From NCBI RefSeq assembly GCF_041296385.1, contig NW_027184085.1, positions 558,001 through 622,000 on the forward strand: a DNA stretch of 64,000 nt, read 5' to 3'. This DNA comes from Aphelocoma coerulescens. Taxonomy: Eukaryota > Chordata > Aves > Passeriformes > Corvidae. A program made the position numbers and the translations under genes. Each line of letters opens with the position of its first letter. Position 1 is the first letter of the stretch. The notes under the pieces were generated by a model. The model was not told the DNA's origin. It did not search any database and was given only the letters and a program-made list of their open reading frames with translations. This document shows, in pieces, positions 21,394-32,700 of this stretch.

Positions 21394-21760
21394 CGGAGCC
21401 GGGCCCGGCGCGAGCGGAGCCCCCGCGCCTGACGCCTCCTCACGGGCCCGCTCTCCGCCCCCCCGGGCGCCCGCGGGGGGAGCTGAGGCGGTGCCGGCCC
21501 CGGGCGCTGCCCTGGGCGGGGGGAGCGTTCTCTCTCTCGGTTACCTCCGAAACACGGCCGCGTCCCACAAGTTCTTGTTCCCCCGGTCCGTTCGCCGGGG
21601 GTCGGTGCTGAGGGCGGCCCGGGGCATCTCGGAGCAGTGGTGCCGGCAGCGCCCAGGGCACCGAGAGCTCCTCAGAGGGCGGCAACAGCAGCGGCGGGGC
21701 CGCTGAGGGGACCCGGGAGCTGCAGGGGGCGAGGTCACCCCCGCCCTGCGGGACCGCACC

Positions 21761-24700
21761 GTGCTGCCTTCGTTCGGCTGCACTTGGGGCAAAGGGTCTC
21801 GTTGTCCCTCACGGGAACAGAAAATCTTGTGCAAAGAGCTTATTTTAATTTCAAGTATCACCTACATTTCCTGTCACAAGCGACAGTAAAGTGGATGCGC
21901 ATTTACAGGACTTTCTGCTTTCCTTGCACAGGGACCCTGTAAACTTTTCAACACCCCGAGGCACCTGGAACTGGCCAACTTTGTAGTAAATGGATGAAAA
22001 TAATTGCAGCCTGAAGAGGCAGTGCAGGGAAAATATGCAGACAGCATATCCCTGGAAAGGCCGTGAAGTGGAACACTTAGTGGTTTCACTGGAGTGAAGG
22101 TGGGTGAGCAGCGATGGGATATGAGGTCCTGATGTGCCGTTTGTCACCCAGGCGAACAACAGGGGCAGGATGAGGCCATGTGTAATGAGTGCAGTTTGTA
22201 TGATAATTTTGCTGTCTAGAGAACTATGGCAGGAGGTGGGACACACAGCGAGCAGAGCTGACTGTAAGGAACCTGCCAGCTCCTCCAGCTAGCCCCACAT
22301 GACTGGAACTGAACTATCCCTACTGGAAGCTCCCACGGATGTGAATTAACATAATTTCCGGGCAAATGCTTGTACAATCCCTTTTGAAGTCAATTGTGTA
22401 TCCTCCTGTATTGAGCTAAATTATTCCCTTGTTTAGTCACAGTTTATTTAATCTTCTTTTACTGATTAATGTGATTCATTCTTTTCTTTTGGTTATTAAT
22501 TATGCATTCCTGCTTAATTCACAATAGTATTCTCACGCCTCAAGTTTCACTGTGCAGCCTGCAGTACAGCTACAGACATGTGCTCTGTGCTGAGTGACAG
22601 CTGATCAAATAAAATATTGCCATCCAGCAAAAACTTCGAACTGTTTGGAGCAATCAAGGCAGGAAATTGAAAAATTCAGGAAACTGTCAATTTTCAGAAA
22701 ACAAAACCAAAACCAACCAAACATGAATTCTTACTCAGTTCCTTGTTGCCCGGTAGTCCCAAATCTCTTTTACTGAAAACACCATGCAAACAAATAAACC
22801 TTTCTCATCTGTTGTATATGTACTCTGTCTTTATTATTTATTTACTTGTTCATAAGAATTTATTCTAATTCTTATTTTTATTACCCTTTTAAGAAAAAGA
22901 ATAACTTGACAACATAGAGAAATATTATTCTGGACCCCCCCATAACAGAAGAGGATCCAGATACAACCAAAGGATGCTAGAAACTGTGAGTGACTCAACT
23001 CACTCAAGACAATCTTTCTCTTAAAGAAGAAACCTGCTAACATCAATTTGTGTTTGAACATGAAAAAACAGCTCTCTGTGTTTTAAAATACCTTTCCCCT
23101 GGTACGTACATCTCATGGCAAAGCAAAATGTTGCAGTGCTCCATGGCAGGAAAACATTCACAGTTTTTAAATGCTATTACTACGATAACACTCTTTAATC
23201 TGCTTCCTTTACATTTTAGACAAGCATCATTGTTCTATCAGCAATGCAGATCTGATGGCTATAAAAAGAGATAATATAAGAATGGTGTGCCTTTCATCAT
23301 TTTCTCTGTACGGATCCTGGTGTTAGACACAGCCAAGATGTATGTACAGAACAAACACTGGTGGAAGACTATCTCTAATGTAATAACAGGCACGATCACT
23401 GAGGAATACTCTGTAAATGTTGAAGATGCTGAATAGACTAATCTCCAGAATTTCCAACCTGCACTCAGGGCAGGTGTTCTGCAAATAACCTGAACACTGA
23501 CTCAGTGCAGCAACAGTTCCCTGAAGAACTGAAGACATTTCACAGAAAAGAGCTCCACAACTTTACAGAGGCTGAATAATATGAAATAATAACATTTATT
23601 TAATAAGGCCCAGTGTAAGACAGTTGATACTGTTTGTGCTGCATTTTGGGAAGCCCTGGATAGTTGAAGCTTAACCACAGTGATTGCTCACTGCACATTT
23701 AATGTGTACCAGGCTGCTGCGGCAGCCATCACAAGTTACAGTTTATGATTTTTGTGGTGGAGGGGTTGAATAATTGGAGAATTCAAATGGGAAGCATTTA
23801 TGGACATACCTGTGACCAGAAGAACCTACAGAGACCATCCAGCCCAACAGCCTGAGCCCTTCCAGGCTGCCCAGAAAGCTCAAGGGCATTGTGTAAGTGC
23901 TGCCGGAATGCTGAGCCTGGGGCATCCACCTTCTCCCCAGGGAGGCTGTTCCAGGTCTGAGCACCCTCTCAGTATGGAAATGCTTCCTAACATCCACTCT
24001 GATCCCCCCCCCCAGGCACAGCTCTGAGCCACTCCTGTGACTGGATCCCAGTGTCACATCTGCCAGCTGCAAAATGTCCAACTGCACTCTCCAAGTCAGA
24101 GCTGACTGTGCTCGCATTGGGGTAGGTGGACAGCATAAATCTGGATTTCAGCAATACCAAGAGAAATAAAAAAATCTTACTGCACATACACTGTCTCCAA
24201 ACAAGACATTATTTTTTCTTAACTGGGATGATACACGTCCAGGAAGACTGCATTAAGGATCCCAGCATTATTCTGCCATGCCATCTATTATACTCAGTTT
24301 TATTTCTACACAATTTGACACAAAATAAGTAATTTTCATAATACAGTTGGACATGAAAACCGCTTAGTAGGACACAAAAGAAGTAATATTACTTGAAGAA
24401 ATTCAGCAGTTGTCTGCTGAGCATGAGCTGTTACAACAGAAAAGGTGTCATTATTGTATAATAAGAGTATTTTTGCAGAGGTAAGGGATTACAGAAGAAA
24501 CAGAACTCCAGAGGAAAAAAGCATCATGCTGTTCCTTATCAAAGCTACAAAAACAAAGCCAGCAAGGAAAACAAGTTCTGCTTTGTTGAAGGTACAACAC
24601 TGACATTTGAAGAGAAGAGAAAAATACCAAAATTCATAAAACACAGTTATCAGGTAAGTTTTTAAATGAAAAAATCAATTTTATGTTTAACACTACTCAG

Positions 24701-25388
24701 GTGTTATATGATAGGAGAGAATAATACATTCTCCAAACTGGCGTAAGAGTTCTGGTTTCCCCTTCTTGGCAATATCCCTGAAGTGTACTACTGTGCTATT
24801 CATTCAGTAACTTACAAGTGTTATTAAAGCCCCAGAAAACCTTTTTGATAGGTTTGTTTAAGAGCTAGAACACAAAAGGCAGAATTGTCAACAGCCTGAA
24901 TACTCGTAACACACACAGTCCCTAAAAATCAGGCCCCTAAAAATCAGGCCATCTGGGCTTTTTTCCCTACCCCATGAAGGAGCAAGTTTCAAATTCAGGG
25001 AAAAAGCTCTGTGTCCCCACTGCTCAGCACCAAGGCAGAGTGAACCACAACCTCAGGCGTAACTCTGACTAAACTCCTCCAACTCACTACCTGTTCAGAG
25101 ATTCTGTGTCCTTACAAGCACTGATCAAAACAGTTTGTATGGTGGAGAAAAGAGGGCACTAACAGATTAAAAATAACCCTCAAAACAAACAGGAGGGTGA
25201 AAGTGGGTTCAGATGCAGCAGCACTCAAGAAAAACCACCGTGGCATGGCAGGAGAGCCCTTGGCTGCTCCAGCATATGACAATGTCCTCCAAACCAGTGC
25301 CAGGATAGCTGAGAGCAGTCTGTAGAAGGTGATAAATATGTAATTTTGTAATTAGCCAGCAGCCAACAGCTTCACTCATCAGGTGTAG
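21761..25388. other. GRP-SEC11C intergenic region
   Basis: I recognised no coding exon. It contains one CR1 fragment (23.8-24.1 kb), an AT-rich stretch with many homeodomain cores at 22.30-22.53 kb, and a short direct duplication of CCCTAAAAATCAGGC at about 24,921-24,950. Confidence 0.6.
23815..24065 (-). mobile_element. CR1 LINE fragment
   Basis: The plus strand carries the reverse complement of the avian CR1 3' region: GAGACCATCCAGCCCAAC, a GAGGCTGTTCCAGG-type segment, ACCCTCTCAGTATGGAAATG and CTTCCTAACATCC, in the order seen in CR1. It is 5'-truncated with no coding remnant and has a poly-C run near 24,005. Boundaries are approximate. Confidence 0.7.
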
Positions 25389-25394
25389 TTTATT
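25389..25394 (-). terminator. SEC11C: Polyadenylation signal AATAAA for SEC11C
   Basis: A canonical hexamer on the minus strand about 105 nt after the SEC11C stop codon, implying a short 3'UTR. Confidence 0.6.
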
Positions 25395-25498
25395 TAGACA
25401 AGACAAAAGCTTGCACAATTTTGCAACCGTATACAGAAATGAAACCATCTGAAATATATTAGTTTTTTCCCCCTGTATATTTCCCTTTGTTCTTGTGT

Positions 25499-25552
25499 TT
25501 AGGATTCCCGTTTGAGCAGTACATATGCTCCCATCACTGCCAGGAGAGCATA
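25499..25552 (-). CDS. SEC11C: SEC11C exon 6 (C-terminus)
   Basis: Following acceptor TTTCTTTGCAG, this reads YALLAVMGAYVLLKRES and TAA, residues 161-177. The end is essentially identical to human SEC11C and differs from SEC11A, which ends in LVHRE. The hydrophobic stretch is the short C-terminal membrane-associated segment. Confidence 0.96.
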   Translation of the reverse strand, partial: YALLAVMGAYVLLKRES

Positions 25553-25955
25553 CTGCAAAGAAACACAGAACACAGACTCGTTACAATTCCTCTCCACAGA
25601 GGTCTGAAAGCACAAACTCTTTAAAGGGTGCCCTCTCACACATCACACCCTCCACAATTACAGAGCTCTGGTCCTACAGGATTGCGGGAAGATTTTAATG
25701 TGATCAAATCAATCATAACCAGGCATCACAACTGGATACACTTAACTCACAAAATTCTAATAAATGACATGTTTTCAACTCATTACAAACAACAAATTCT
25801 ACTGCCCAACAGTAAGTAAGGAAACCCAGCTCATTCTACATTAGGTACCAAACCACAGACACAAATTTATTAACATCTATGCTTAGAAGCAAGGTTCTTA
25901 TTGTCTGTCCTTGTTATTCTAGCAATTCACGTATTCAAAATGTTGGTATACATAC
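25553..25955 (-). other. SEC11C: SEC11C intron 5
   Basis: A 403-bp intron, GTATGT...TTTGCAG. I see nothing else in it. Confidence 0.93.
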
Positions 25956-26013
25956 CTTAAATTTTGGGTAGTCATTCATTATTATAGTTACCATTCCTAC
26001 ATAGGGCAAAAAC
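25956..26013 (-). CDS. SEC11C: SEC11C exon 5
   Basis: Acceptor AATTACAG, then FLPYVGMVTIIMNDYPKFK, residues 141-160, a near-perfect match to the family. The donor is AAG|GTATGT, phase 0. Confidence 0.96.
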
Positions 26014-26543
26014 CTGTAATTGATAAAAGAGGTGAATGTAAAAATTAACCCTCAAATATTACACGGAAGTATTTTAATCTTGCTCAGTCTGGAATATTTC
26101 AGTGCAATCCCATCATTTACACCTGGGACTAATGCAGATCTGAATAGAAAGTAAAATTCATTAGTTTTCCTTAATCAAAGTTATCTGAGAAAATCTGAAG
26201 AGATTTCAGCTCAGCTGGAGAAGGGGACAAAGTCAAAAGCTCAAACCCTGCATAAAATTCCTGTGGAATACCAAAACAATTTCCTAGGAATTTCCAGCAA
26301 TTACAAGGATAAGCTGGTTAATTTTGCATTTTCAGGTGAACTATTTCTTAAATGTCCTTTTTTTCCCCCACACTCCACATCAGTGGGAGGACTATAAGAA
26401 GCAACTTTTCCAGGTTTTCTTTTTAATAACAATTCTATTTAAGAAATTTTAAAAATACATCAGATCTAGTTTGTATCAACAGCAGAACTGATTTAAGAGC
26501 TAATTTTTCTATCTAATTACAAAGTACATTTTGCTTTACTTAC
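26014..26543 (-). other. SEC11C: SEC11C intron 4
   Basis: A 530-bp AT-rich intron with donor GTAAGT. No repeat was recognised. Confidence 0.92.
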
Positions 26544-26663
26544 CCTCTTGCTCTTCCAACAACATCTTTCTTCTCTAACCAATTCTGACCTTCTTTGTAC
26601 AAGCCTCTATCATCAACTTCATTATTATCCCCTTTAGTCAGAAATTTGATGTTCCCATTTCCT
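26544..26663 (-). CDS. SEC11C: SEC11C exon 4 (catalytic Asp)
   Basis: Acceptor CTTCTAG, then [20 protein letters not shown] and [20 protein letters not shown], residues 101-141. Asp119 aligns with the catalytic-site Asp of human SEC11C (Asp134), with Asp113 in the conserved KGDNN box. The donor is GAGG|GTAAGT. Confidence 0.96.
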
Positions 26664-27768
26664 CTAGAAGGCAGAGGTGATAAACTAAATAGCACATAAT
26701 TTAAAAATCTCAATTAACATCTACAAAGCAAATGAGGATGAAAAGTGCTACAAGATTAGATAACAATGTTTGCTTTCAGCCCTGCTTATTGAACAAGCAC
26801 CATTAAATCATTAACATTACAGACATTACTGACTTTATCTATCAACAGATATTAACAAGAAACATTTTTTACAGCACTCCTAGGTTGTTGTTTGATGTAA
26901 GCAATTACACAAGGGACATGAAAGGGACATTGTCCATCCAGGCACTAAGCTTCCTCAACAAAAGCCCTGTGTGTTTATCTGTATCTTCAACAGAACACAA
27001 ATTCAAATAAAGTTCTTAAGTTTACAGTCTTCAAATGAAATTTGCTCAAGTACTGATAACAAGAAATGAGTTCTCATAAAGACAAATTAGATAATAAAAA
27101 GAAATAAAATAGATGATTCTTGGAAATTTTTAAAAAGCACGGAATAACAGATATTACTCAGGAAATAAACACCTTCAGTTCATGGGGCAAATATGTCAAT
27201 GCTTGCCACCTCCAGCTTAGCTTTTCACTGTGCAGAACTGGGAGCAGAACTGTGGTTTGGAAGCAACTGTTTAGCAGAGTAGGCATCTGCAATCAAGGCC
27301 AAACCAAGCCCTCTCCCGGGTGCTTTTCAGCAAGAATTGTCGTGGGCAGTGTGGCCAAGAGACACAATAATAAGAAGAATCTCTTCTTTTATCCTGAGTC
27401 AAATTTGGAAAACTTCAGTTAGCAAAGCTCACATACCCGTCAGGCTGCACCCTGCTTCTGAATCTCCACCTTCCATCAAAAATTTGCTCTTAAAACCAAA
27501 ATCCTAACTGTACAACCATCAGCACAGAAGTGGGCACAGTTTTACCTGCTCCAACCCTGAGCAGTTTGGCTGAGGGAAAGGTCTCAGACCCTTGAGAAGA
27601 GTGGCACAGAACTGGGGACAGAAGTGGATCACATGCTACAGCTGAGCTTTCTCTCACTGCTTATCCTCACTTGCCCTTCCCACAGAGTAAACCACAATTA
27701 AACTGTCACTGAAAGCCATGGAGAAGGAAAGGAGCTTTACAAACAAGGAAAATGCCAAGTTGCATTAC
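26664..27768 (-). other. SEC11C: SEC11C intron 3
   Basis: A 1.1-kb AT-rich intron with no recognised element. The donor is GTAATG. Confidence 0.9.
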
Positions 27769-27918
27769 TTTTCATGTACTTTGATAACTCTGTGAACTAT
27801 TGGAATGTCTCTGCCTTCAACTTTAAAAACAACTATTTCACCAGCTCGGATTGGGTCATCATGGAAATTTGTTAGGAACAGCAGGTCTCCCCTGTGAAAA
27901 GCTGGTTCCATGCTGCCA
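27769..27918 (-). CDS. SEC11C: SEC11C exon 3 (catalytic Ser and His)
   Basis: Acceptor TTGTTTGTAG, then [38 protein letters not shown] and [13 protein letters not shown], residues 51-101. Ser53 in SGSMEP and His93 in VHRV align with catalytic Ser68 and His108 of human SEC11C. Donor GAAAA|GTAATG. An apparent start 22 codons upstream of the Cys-Ser-Gly is intron sequence. Confidence 0.97.
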
Positions 27919-28361
27919 CTACAAACAACAAGAAAGAGAGAGTTTGTTGGCATAAATGAAAGAAGCACTATGAAATCAAAGAACATTTAATTCCTACAGA
28001 TAAACCCACAACTTTAACTGAGATCTGTAGCTGAACCCCTTCAGTAACATTGTTCAGATCTTTAACACAACCCAAATCCCAGAAAGCAATCTGCAGGAGT
28101 TCACTCATTAAGTGAAGGAACTTGGATTTTAAAAGGTCTCACACATTTACTGCTCCTATAAACCTCAGTGGAAACTGGGCCATGGCTACTGACAGTGTGG
28201 CCTTTGCCAGAGCCCAAAAACAGCTAGAAGAAAGTAAGTGTTTGAGTCCTTCTTTAAGTAAGTGAGATTTCAAATTCCAAATGTGTCCAAGGGGAAGGGG
28301 GAGGAGACAAAAGGCAAAACAGTACCTGGACTTGAAGCAGACAGCCTTCCCATCGACTCAC
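27919..28361 (-). other. SEC11C: SEC11C intron 2
   Basis: A 443-bp intron, GTGAGT...TTTGTAG. I see nothing else in it. Confidence 0.93.
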
Positions 28362-28471
28362 CTGAGTACCACGACAATGGGACTCTCACTGCCAGTGACC
28401 ACGATCAGCCCTTTCCAGATCATTAGGGCAGAAGACACAATCATAGCAAAATTTAAGACTTGGTAATACAG
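28362..28471 (-). CDS. SEC11C: SEC11C exon 2 (transmembrane anchor)
   Basis: Acceptor TTTCACACAG, then [20 protein letters not shown] and [17 protein letters not shown], residues 15-51. It contains the single N-terminal signal-anchor helix (about residues 18-38) that places the catalytic domain in the ER lumen. Donor CTCAG|GTGAGT, phase 2. Confidence 0.96.
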
Positions 28472-29168
28472 CTGTGTGAAACAAGAAATTTGTTTTTTAA
28501 AGGTACTGTATTGTATTTAGAAGCACAACATAGACCTTCAGCCCAAGTGCACCACAAATTCTAGGCTTCTATGCTAAAATCGTATTTCAACACAAGTTTG
28601 GTGGCATAGATTGCTATGCCATAATCTACCAAACTGCAGCATAAACCTGGAATCCTCTGTGTGCCTTAGTCTTGGGTTAATCCACTCCTGTGTGTCAGTG
28701 ACAGAGGCAAATACTCTGATAAAGGCTTGTAAAGCTGGGGAAGCGACTTGGCAAACGATCAAACCTGGCTCGGTCACACGGCCCTGACTCCCACCCGAGC
28801 TCAGAAATATCCCAGAGGGACATGTGGAACACCGGACTATCAGCAAAGGCTGACTTTTTGAGAGTGACTTTTATTGAAAAAGAGGAGCTGTAGGAGACGA
28901 GAGGCGACAAAGGATCATTTCCTGCTGCAGTCATACTGGAATTTCTTATCTAGAAAATCACTGATTTGACTTTCTGCCCCCAAATTCTCCTGCTCCGCCA
29001 GCCCTTCCAGCAGCGGATGCGCTTTAGCCACACTCCTTCATTTTTTGTTCCTTTTCCCGGCAGCACACAGGTACAGTAGTGGGAAGAACCCTGCACGCTG
29101 GCGTTTGAAAGCCCCCGCTCCCCGGTGAGGGGTGAGAGCCGCGGGGGCTCCGGGCGCAGCCCCGGTAC
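28472..29168 (-). other. SEC11C: SEC11C intron 1
   Basis: A 697-bp intron beginning GTACCGG in the CpG island. The donor is a weaker GTACCG match. No repeat was recognised. Confidence 0.88.
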
Positions 29169-29210
29169 CTGCCGCTTGTTCATGCGCCGCAGGTCCCCGA
29201 ACAGATCCAT
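29169..29210 (-). CDS. SEC11C: SEC11C exon 1: signal peptidase complex catalytic subunit
   Basis: SEC11C is one of two alternative serine-protease subunits of the ER signal peptidase complex, which removes signal peptides from nascent secretory proteins and also uses SPCS1-3. The exon encodes MDLFGDLRRMNKRQ, residues 1-14, ending CAG|GTACCG. The ATG at 29210 lies in GCCGCGATGG, a good Kozak context, and is the first in-frame ATG. The frame stays open upstream (a GTG occurs 21 codons earlier) but with no ATG. The mature product is 177 aa, 15 fewer than human SEC11C (192) because the human N-terminal extension before LDIFGDLKKMNKRQ is absent. The catalytic dyad/triad residues Ser53, His93 and Asp119 are all present. 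SEC11A was excluded by the C-terminus and by [13 protein letters not shown]. Confidence 0.93.
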
Positions 29211-29303
29211 CGCGGCCCCACCGGGGATCCCGCCGCTCCCGGGCCAGCCAGAGCCGCGCCCCCAGCGCAGCACCCGGGACGACAGCGGCGCCCACGCTGC
29301 TCT

Positions 29304-29317
29304 CTGGGATCTGTAGT
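29304..29317 (-). promoter_or_regulatory. ZNF143/Staf-type motif ACTACAGATCCCAG
   Basis: The minus strand reads ACTACAGATCCCAG, matching the housekeeping-promoter consensus ACTACAnnTCCCAG bound by ZNF143. It is 94 nt upstream of the SEC11C ATG. Confidence 0.65.
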
Positions 29318-29369
29318 CTCCTTCCTCTCCCGTCCTGCTGACGCACAGAGGGCTTCCGCGGCCAGGTGA

Positions 29370-29383
29370 ACTACAACTCCCAG
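29370..29383 (+). promoter_or_regulatory. ZNF143/Staf-type motif ACTACAACTCCCAG
   Basis: The plus strand reads ACTACAACTCCCAG, the same consensus facing the other way, 52 nt from the first copy. Confidence 0.65.
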
Positions 29384-29760
29384 ATGTACCTTAGCGAAAG
29401 GTCCTGATGACGAGGCCCCTTGCTTCTTGGCTCACGAGGTGCCTGAGCAGCTGGCTGTTCGAAGGAACCGTCGGTGGGCGCTCAGACGCCCCGGCTCGGC
29501 AGGAAGAGCCGCGCCCGCCCGAGAAGCATCGGGACGGCTGCACCGGTCTCCCGGATGGCGTGTTTTGGGTCAGGCGATTGCCGCGGGCATCCTGGGGCCG
29601 CCGCCGCGTGTGCGCAGCTCATTGGCGGGACGGGGAGGGCGGGGCGGGGGCGCGCGGGGGGCGCGCGCGGTGAGGGGCGGACGGGGGTGGCCAGCAGTGG
29701 CCGGCAGGGGGCGTTGTGCTGAGCGCGGGAACGGCGTGAGGGGCCGTGTACGCGGAGGGG

Positions 29761-32700
29761 TGTGAGGGCATCAAAGAGGGCACCGCAGTCTCCTCCTCAG
29801 CCGCTGTGAGCGGAATCATCTCATGGCAGCAGCTAGCGGTGACCTCAGTGTTTGCTCAGGGACCGCGACACGGCCTCGATCAGAGAAGAGCGCAGAGACC
29901 CAGAAAAGCCGCAGCCGTGTGTGGCACCCCCTCGGTGCCCTCTGCAGGCATCGCGGCCGGCAGGGATGGGCCGGGGCTGCTCAGAGCGTGCCTGGCAGTG
30001 TGTCAGACCCCCAGCAGCACAGGGAGACTTCACACACATTTCCAGTTCGTCACTGAATGGTTGCATGAGCCTGAAGCAGCAAGCAGCCACACAGATGCAG
30101 GTGACACCCCAGAGCCTGATTTCCTGGGAATTAAATGGACCAAACCAAGTCAGGCATTCACCAAGTTTAGAATTAGCCCCTGAAGACTGAGAACGGGAGA
30201 ACAGAGGACACATGGAAATGCTACTAAGATAAATGGAAACAAACAGTTTGTCTGACCGGAGCGGTGTTTTTGTAATTTGCCAGAAATTCATCAAGACTTT
30301 TCTGCTGGTAAACAGTTGGACAAGACGGACTAGGACTGACTAAGAGAGGCAGAACTGGCATTAGATCACATGGGAAGGTGTAATGCTCTCAGGAATGAAC
30401 AGAAATGGCAAATTGGGAAGAAAGCTCCAAGGACACGAGCTAGGCATGATCTAGATAAGATCCATCACCTTCTCACCTGATTATTCTTCCAGTGACACCA
30501 AGTATTCTTTTACTTACTACACAGGAGTTCCTCTAAGTTTACGTGATTTCAGGTTAGTTCTCTGCTATCCTTTAAATACTCAGAGAAAAGCATTTGTTAC
30601 TCTCCCCCTTCAGCAGATCCAATATTAACTCAGAAGTAATTACTTAGAGAGAAAGAAAATATACAAGAGCAAACTCAAAGGGGGTGAAAAGATTCTGAAT
30701 TTTCTTTGTGCAATTAAGAGTTTAATTAAAAAGGTGTGTAACAAAGTTACGTGTTCTGTACGAGTGGGATCTGCCCACTGAAATGTTGGATTGACTCTCG
30801 CCCAGCAAAAGGTTTTCTGCAATTCCTCTGAGTAGGTTTTTCATACCATAGTACTTAGGCAGATTTTTTTTTTTTAATAGAGTTTTTTGCCTTTGTGTAC
30901 AAATCTGCTTGCCTTTATTTTTATAAAAAAACCCTGAGAAAACAGAGATTTAAAATGGTGGTTGGGACAAAATTATCAGGCTGTACAATCAACATAAGGG
31001 AGACTAACAAATCTCAGTCTCTAAAAACCTCATTGAGCATACCAGTAATTTACACTAGGGTTCAGACCACTAACTCAGAGGCAATTAGAACCAATCTGAG
31101 AAAAACATCTTTGTTAAATTTGCTTTGCTATTGGAAGGAAATCTATGTTATTTCTGGTGGTTATAGCTGTACATTCCACTTTAGCTGTTAATTCCTTATA
31201 TTAATGCAGGGTATCATATCTGCATCAATATGCAAAAAAACACAAGAAAACAGCTTTTGTTCCAGAACAGTGTGTATCACACCCAAATTTCTACTAAAGT
31301 AGAATAGACTTAATCCTTACCTTGTGTTTAATTATATATTTGCATTTAACAGTAAATATTTGACACTTTTATATTACCTGGTCACACAAGGAATGGCTGA
31401 ACATAAATGATAAATTTTCATCCTAGACTAGAGTTGCACTGCTGCAACACACAGAACAAAGGCAAATGGCTGTGATAGAAGAATGATCTCTGAGTGTTCT
31501 TTTTGGGTAGTGCTTTAATTCACCAAACAGGCCGAAAATTATTCTTGCCTATTGTGAAGCAGGAATATCAATTTTGGAGCCAAAAGATAAGCCACTCAGC
31601 AGAGAGATGGCAGCAGCTGAGAGAACGTGAGTGACAAAGCCTGGTCAGTGTTAGAACAATTCCTTGCAGTCGTGCCTGATGGAAAGACTTAAAAGTGGAA
31701 GTCCAGGTGATAAAATCTAATCCTGTAACAAGCGGAGGGAAGAAGCAGAGTTAGTGTATGGAGAATTTAGAAACGCGAGAAGGCAGCTTTGTGTTGAGAT
31801 CTGGGAGGATCAAAGGTGCTTATTTTTTTGTTCACATAGATGGGACTTTCTTTTGTCCAAGGCATGAACTCACAATTAATTCTGTGATTGCGATTTCTTT
31901 GCCTGTTGGTTTGACTGTGCTTGGTGTTTGATAGCTCCGAACACACTTGCACTCCCCCACTGTTTGTGGTGAGGCAAGAGAAACATATTAGGAAGCTGCT
32001 TTTCTTCCTTTTCCAGAGATGCTGGGAATCACCCACACCTCTGTTGGTGGCTTTGTTATTTTACCATCTGCATTATTTCAATTATTAAAGGTTACATGTA
32101 TTTTGAAATCTTCCCCTATGCTGGATGTTTGACTTCAATATTTGTGCAGTAGATCTTCTGGAACTCTGCAGCTAGAAAATTATGCTAGCTTTTTAGTACA
32201 CAGAAATTGTAGTTCTTGACATTCTGGCAGATTTGCCAGACCTTTGCAAACAGCCAGGCATTAGTGCCACCTGTATGTATAATATTGAATGGCAGCTCTT
32301 TGTTTTCCAGAGGATTGGTCATGGGCACAGAACTCACCCCTTTTCTGGATACTTTTAATACTTGTATTTCATTGCAGTTTTGTAATAGTAGAAAGACTAT
32401 TTGCTTCCTGCATGCCCATGGATACACACCCCCACTCTGGAGGCCATTGCTTGGGAGCATGTGTGGCTTTTGTCTTGTGTCACTCCTCTCCTGAGTCTTG
32501 TCATGTGCCTTGGGAGCTGGCAAGGACCTGTTCACAGGCACGGTTTGCAACCCCAGCGTCATTTTCTAAGTGTATGAGTCAACATTTTGAGTCTGCTTTG
32601 CGACCCAGTGTCTGCAGAGCTAATTGGATTTCAGCTGAGTGGATTTGTTTCAGAGAATAGTTTATTTGTGAAAATAATTTTTTTTTCTCGGGAAAAAGGG

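Larger units (their letters stand above)
21296..21760 (-). promoter_or_regulatory. GRP: GRP promoter, 5'UTR and CpG island
   Basis: CpG-dense sequence upstream of the GRP start codon. A TATA-like element and a short GGC run lie within 100 nt of the ATG. The block ends near 21.76 kb, where composition becomes AT-rich. Confidence 0.65.
29211..29760. promoter_or_regulatory. SEC11C: SEC11C CpG-island promoter, probably bidirectional
   Basis: CpG-dense sequence from about 29.12 to 29.76 kb, with GGGGCGGGG boxes at 29.64 kb and two inverted ACTACAnnTCCCAG motifs. Such islands commonly fire in both directions. No recognised gene starts on the plus strand; open frames there (29.4-30.2 kb) have no known domain. 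Confidence 0.7.

Noticed and set aside
29407..30190. A plus-strand protein gene starting from the SEC11C island
   Set aside because: Open frames are composition-driven, overlap one another in all frames and have no recognisable domain or clear splice structure.
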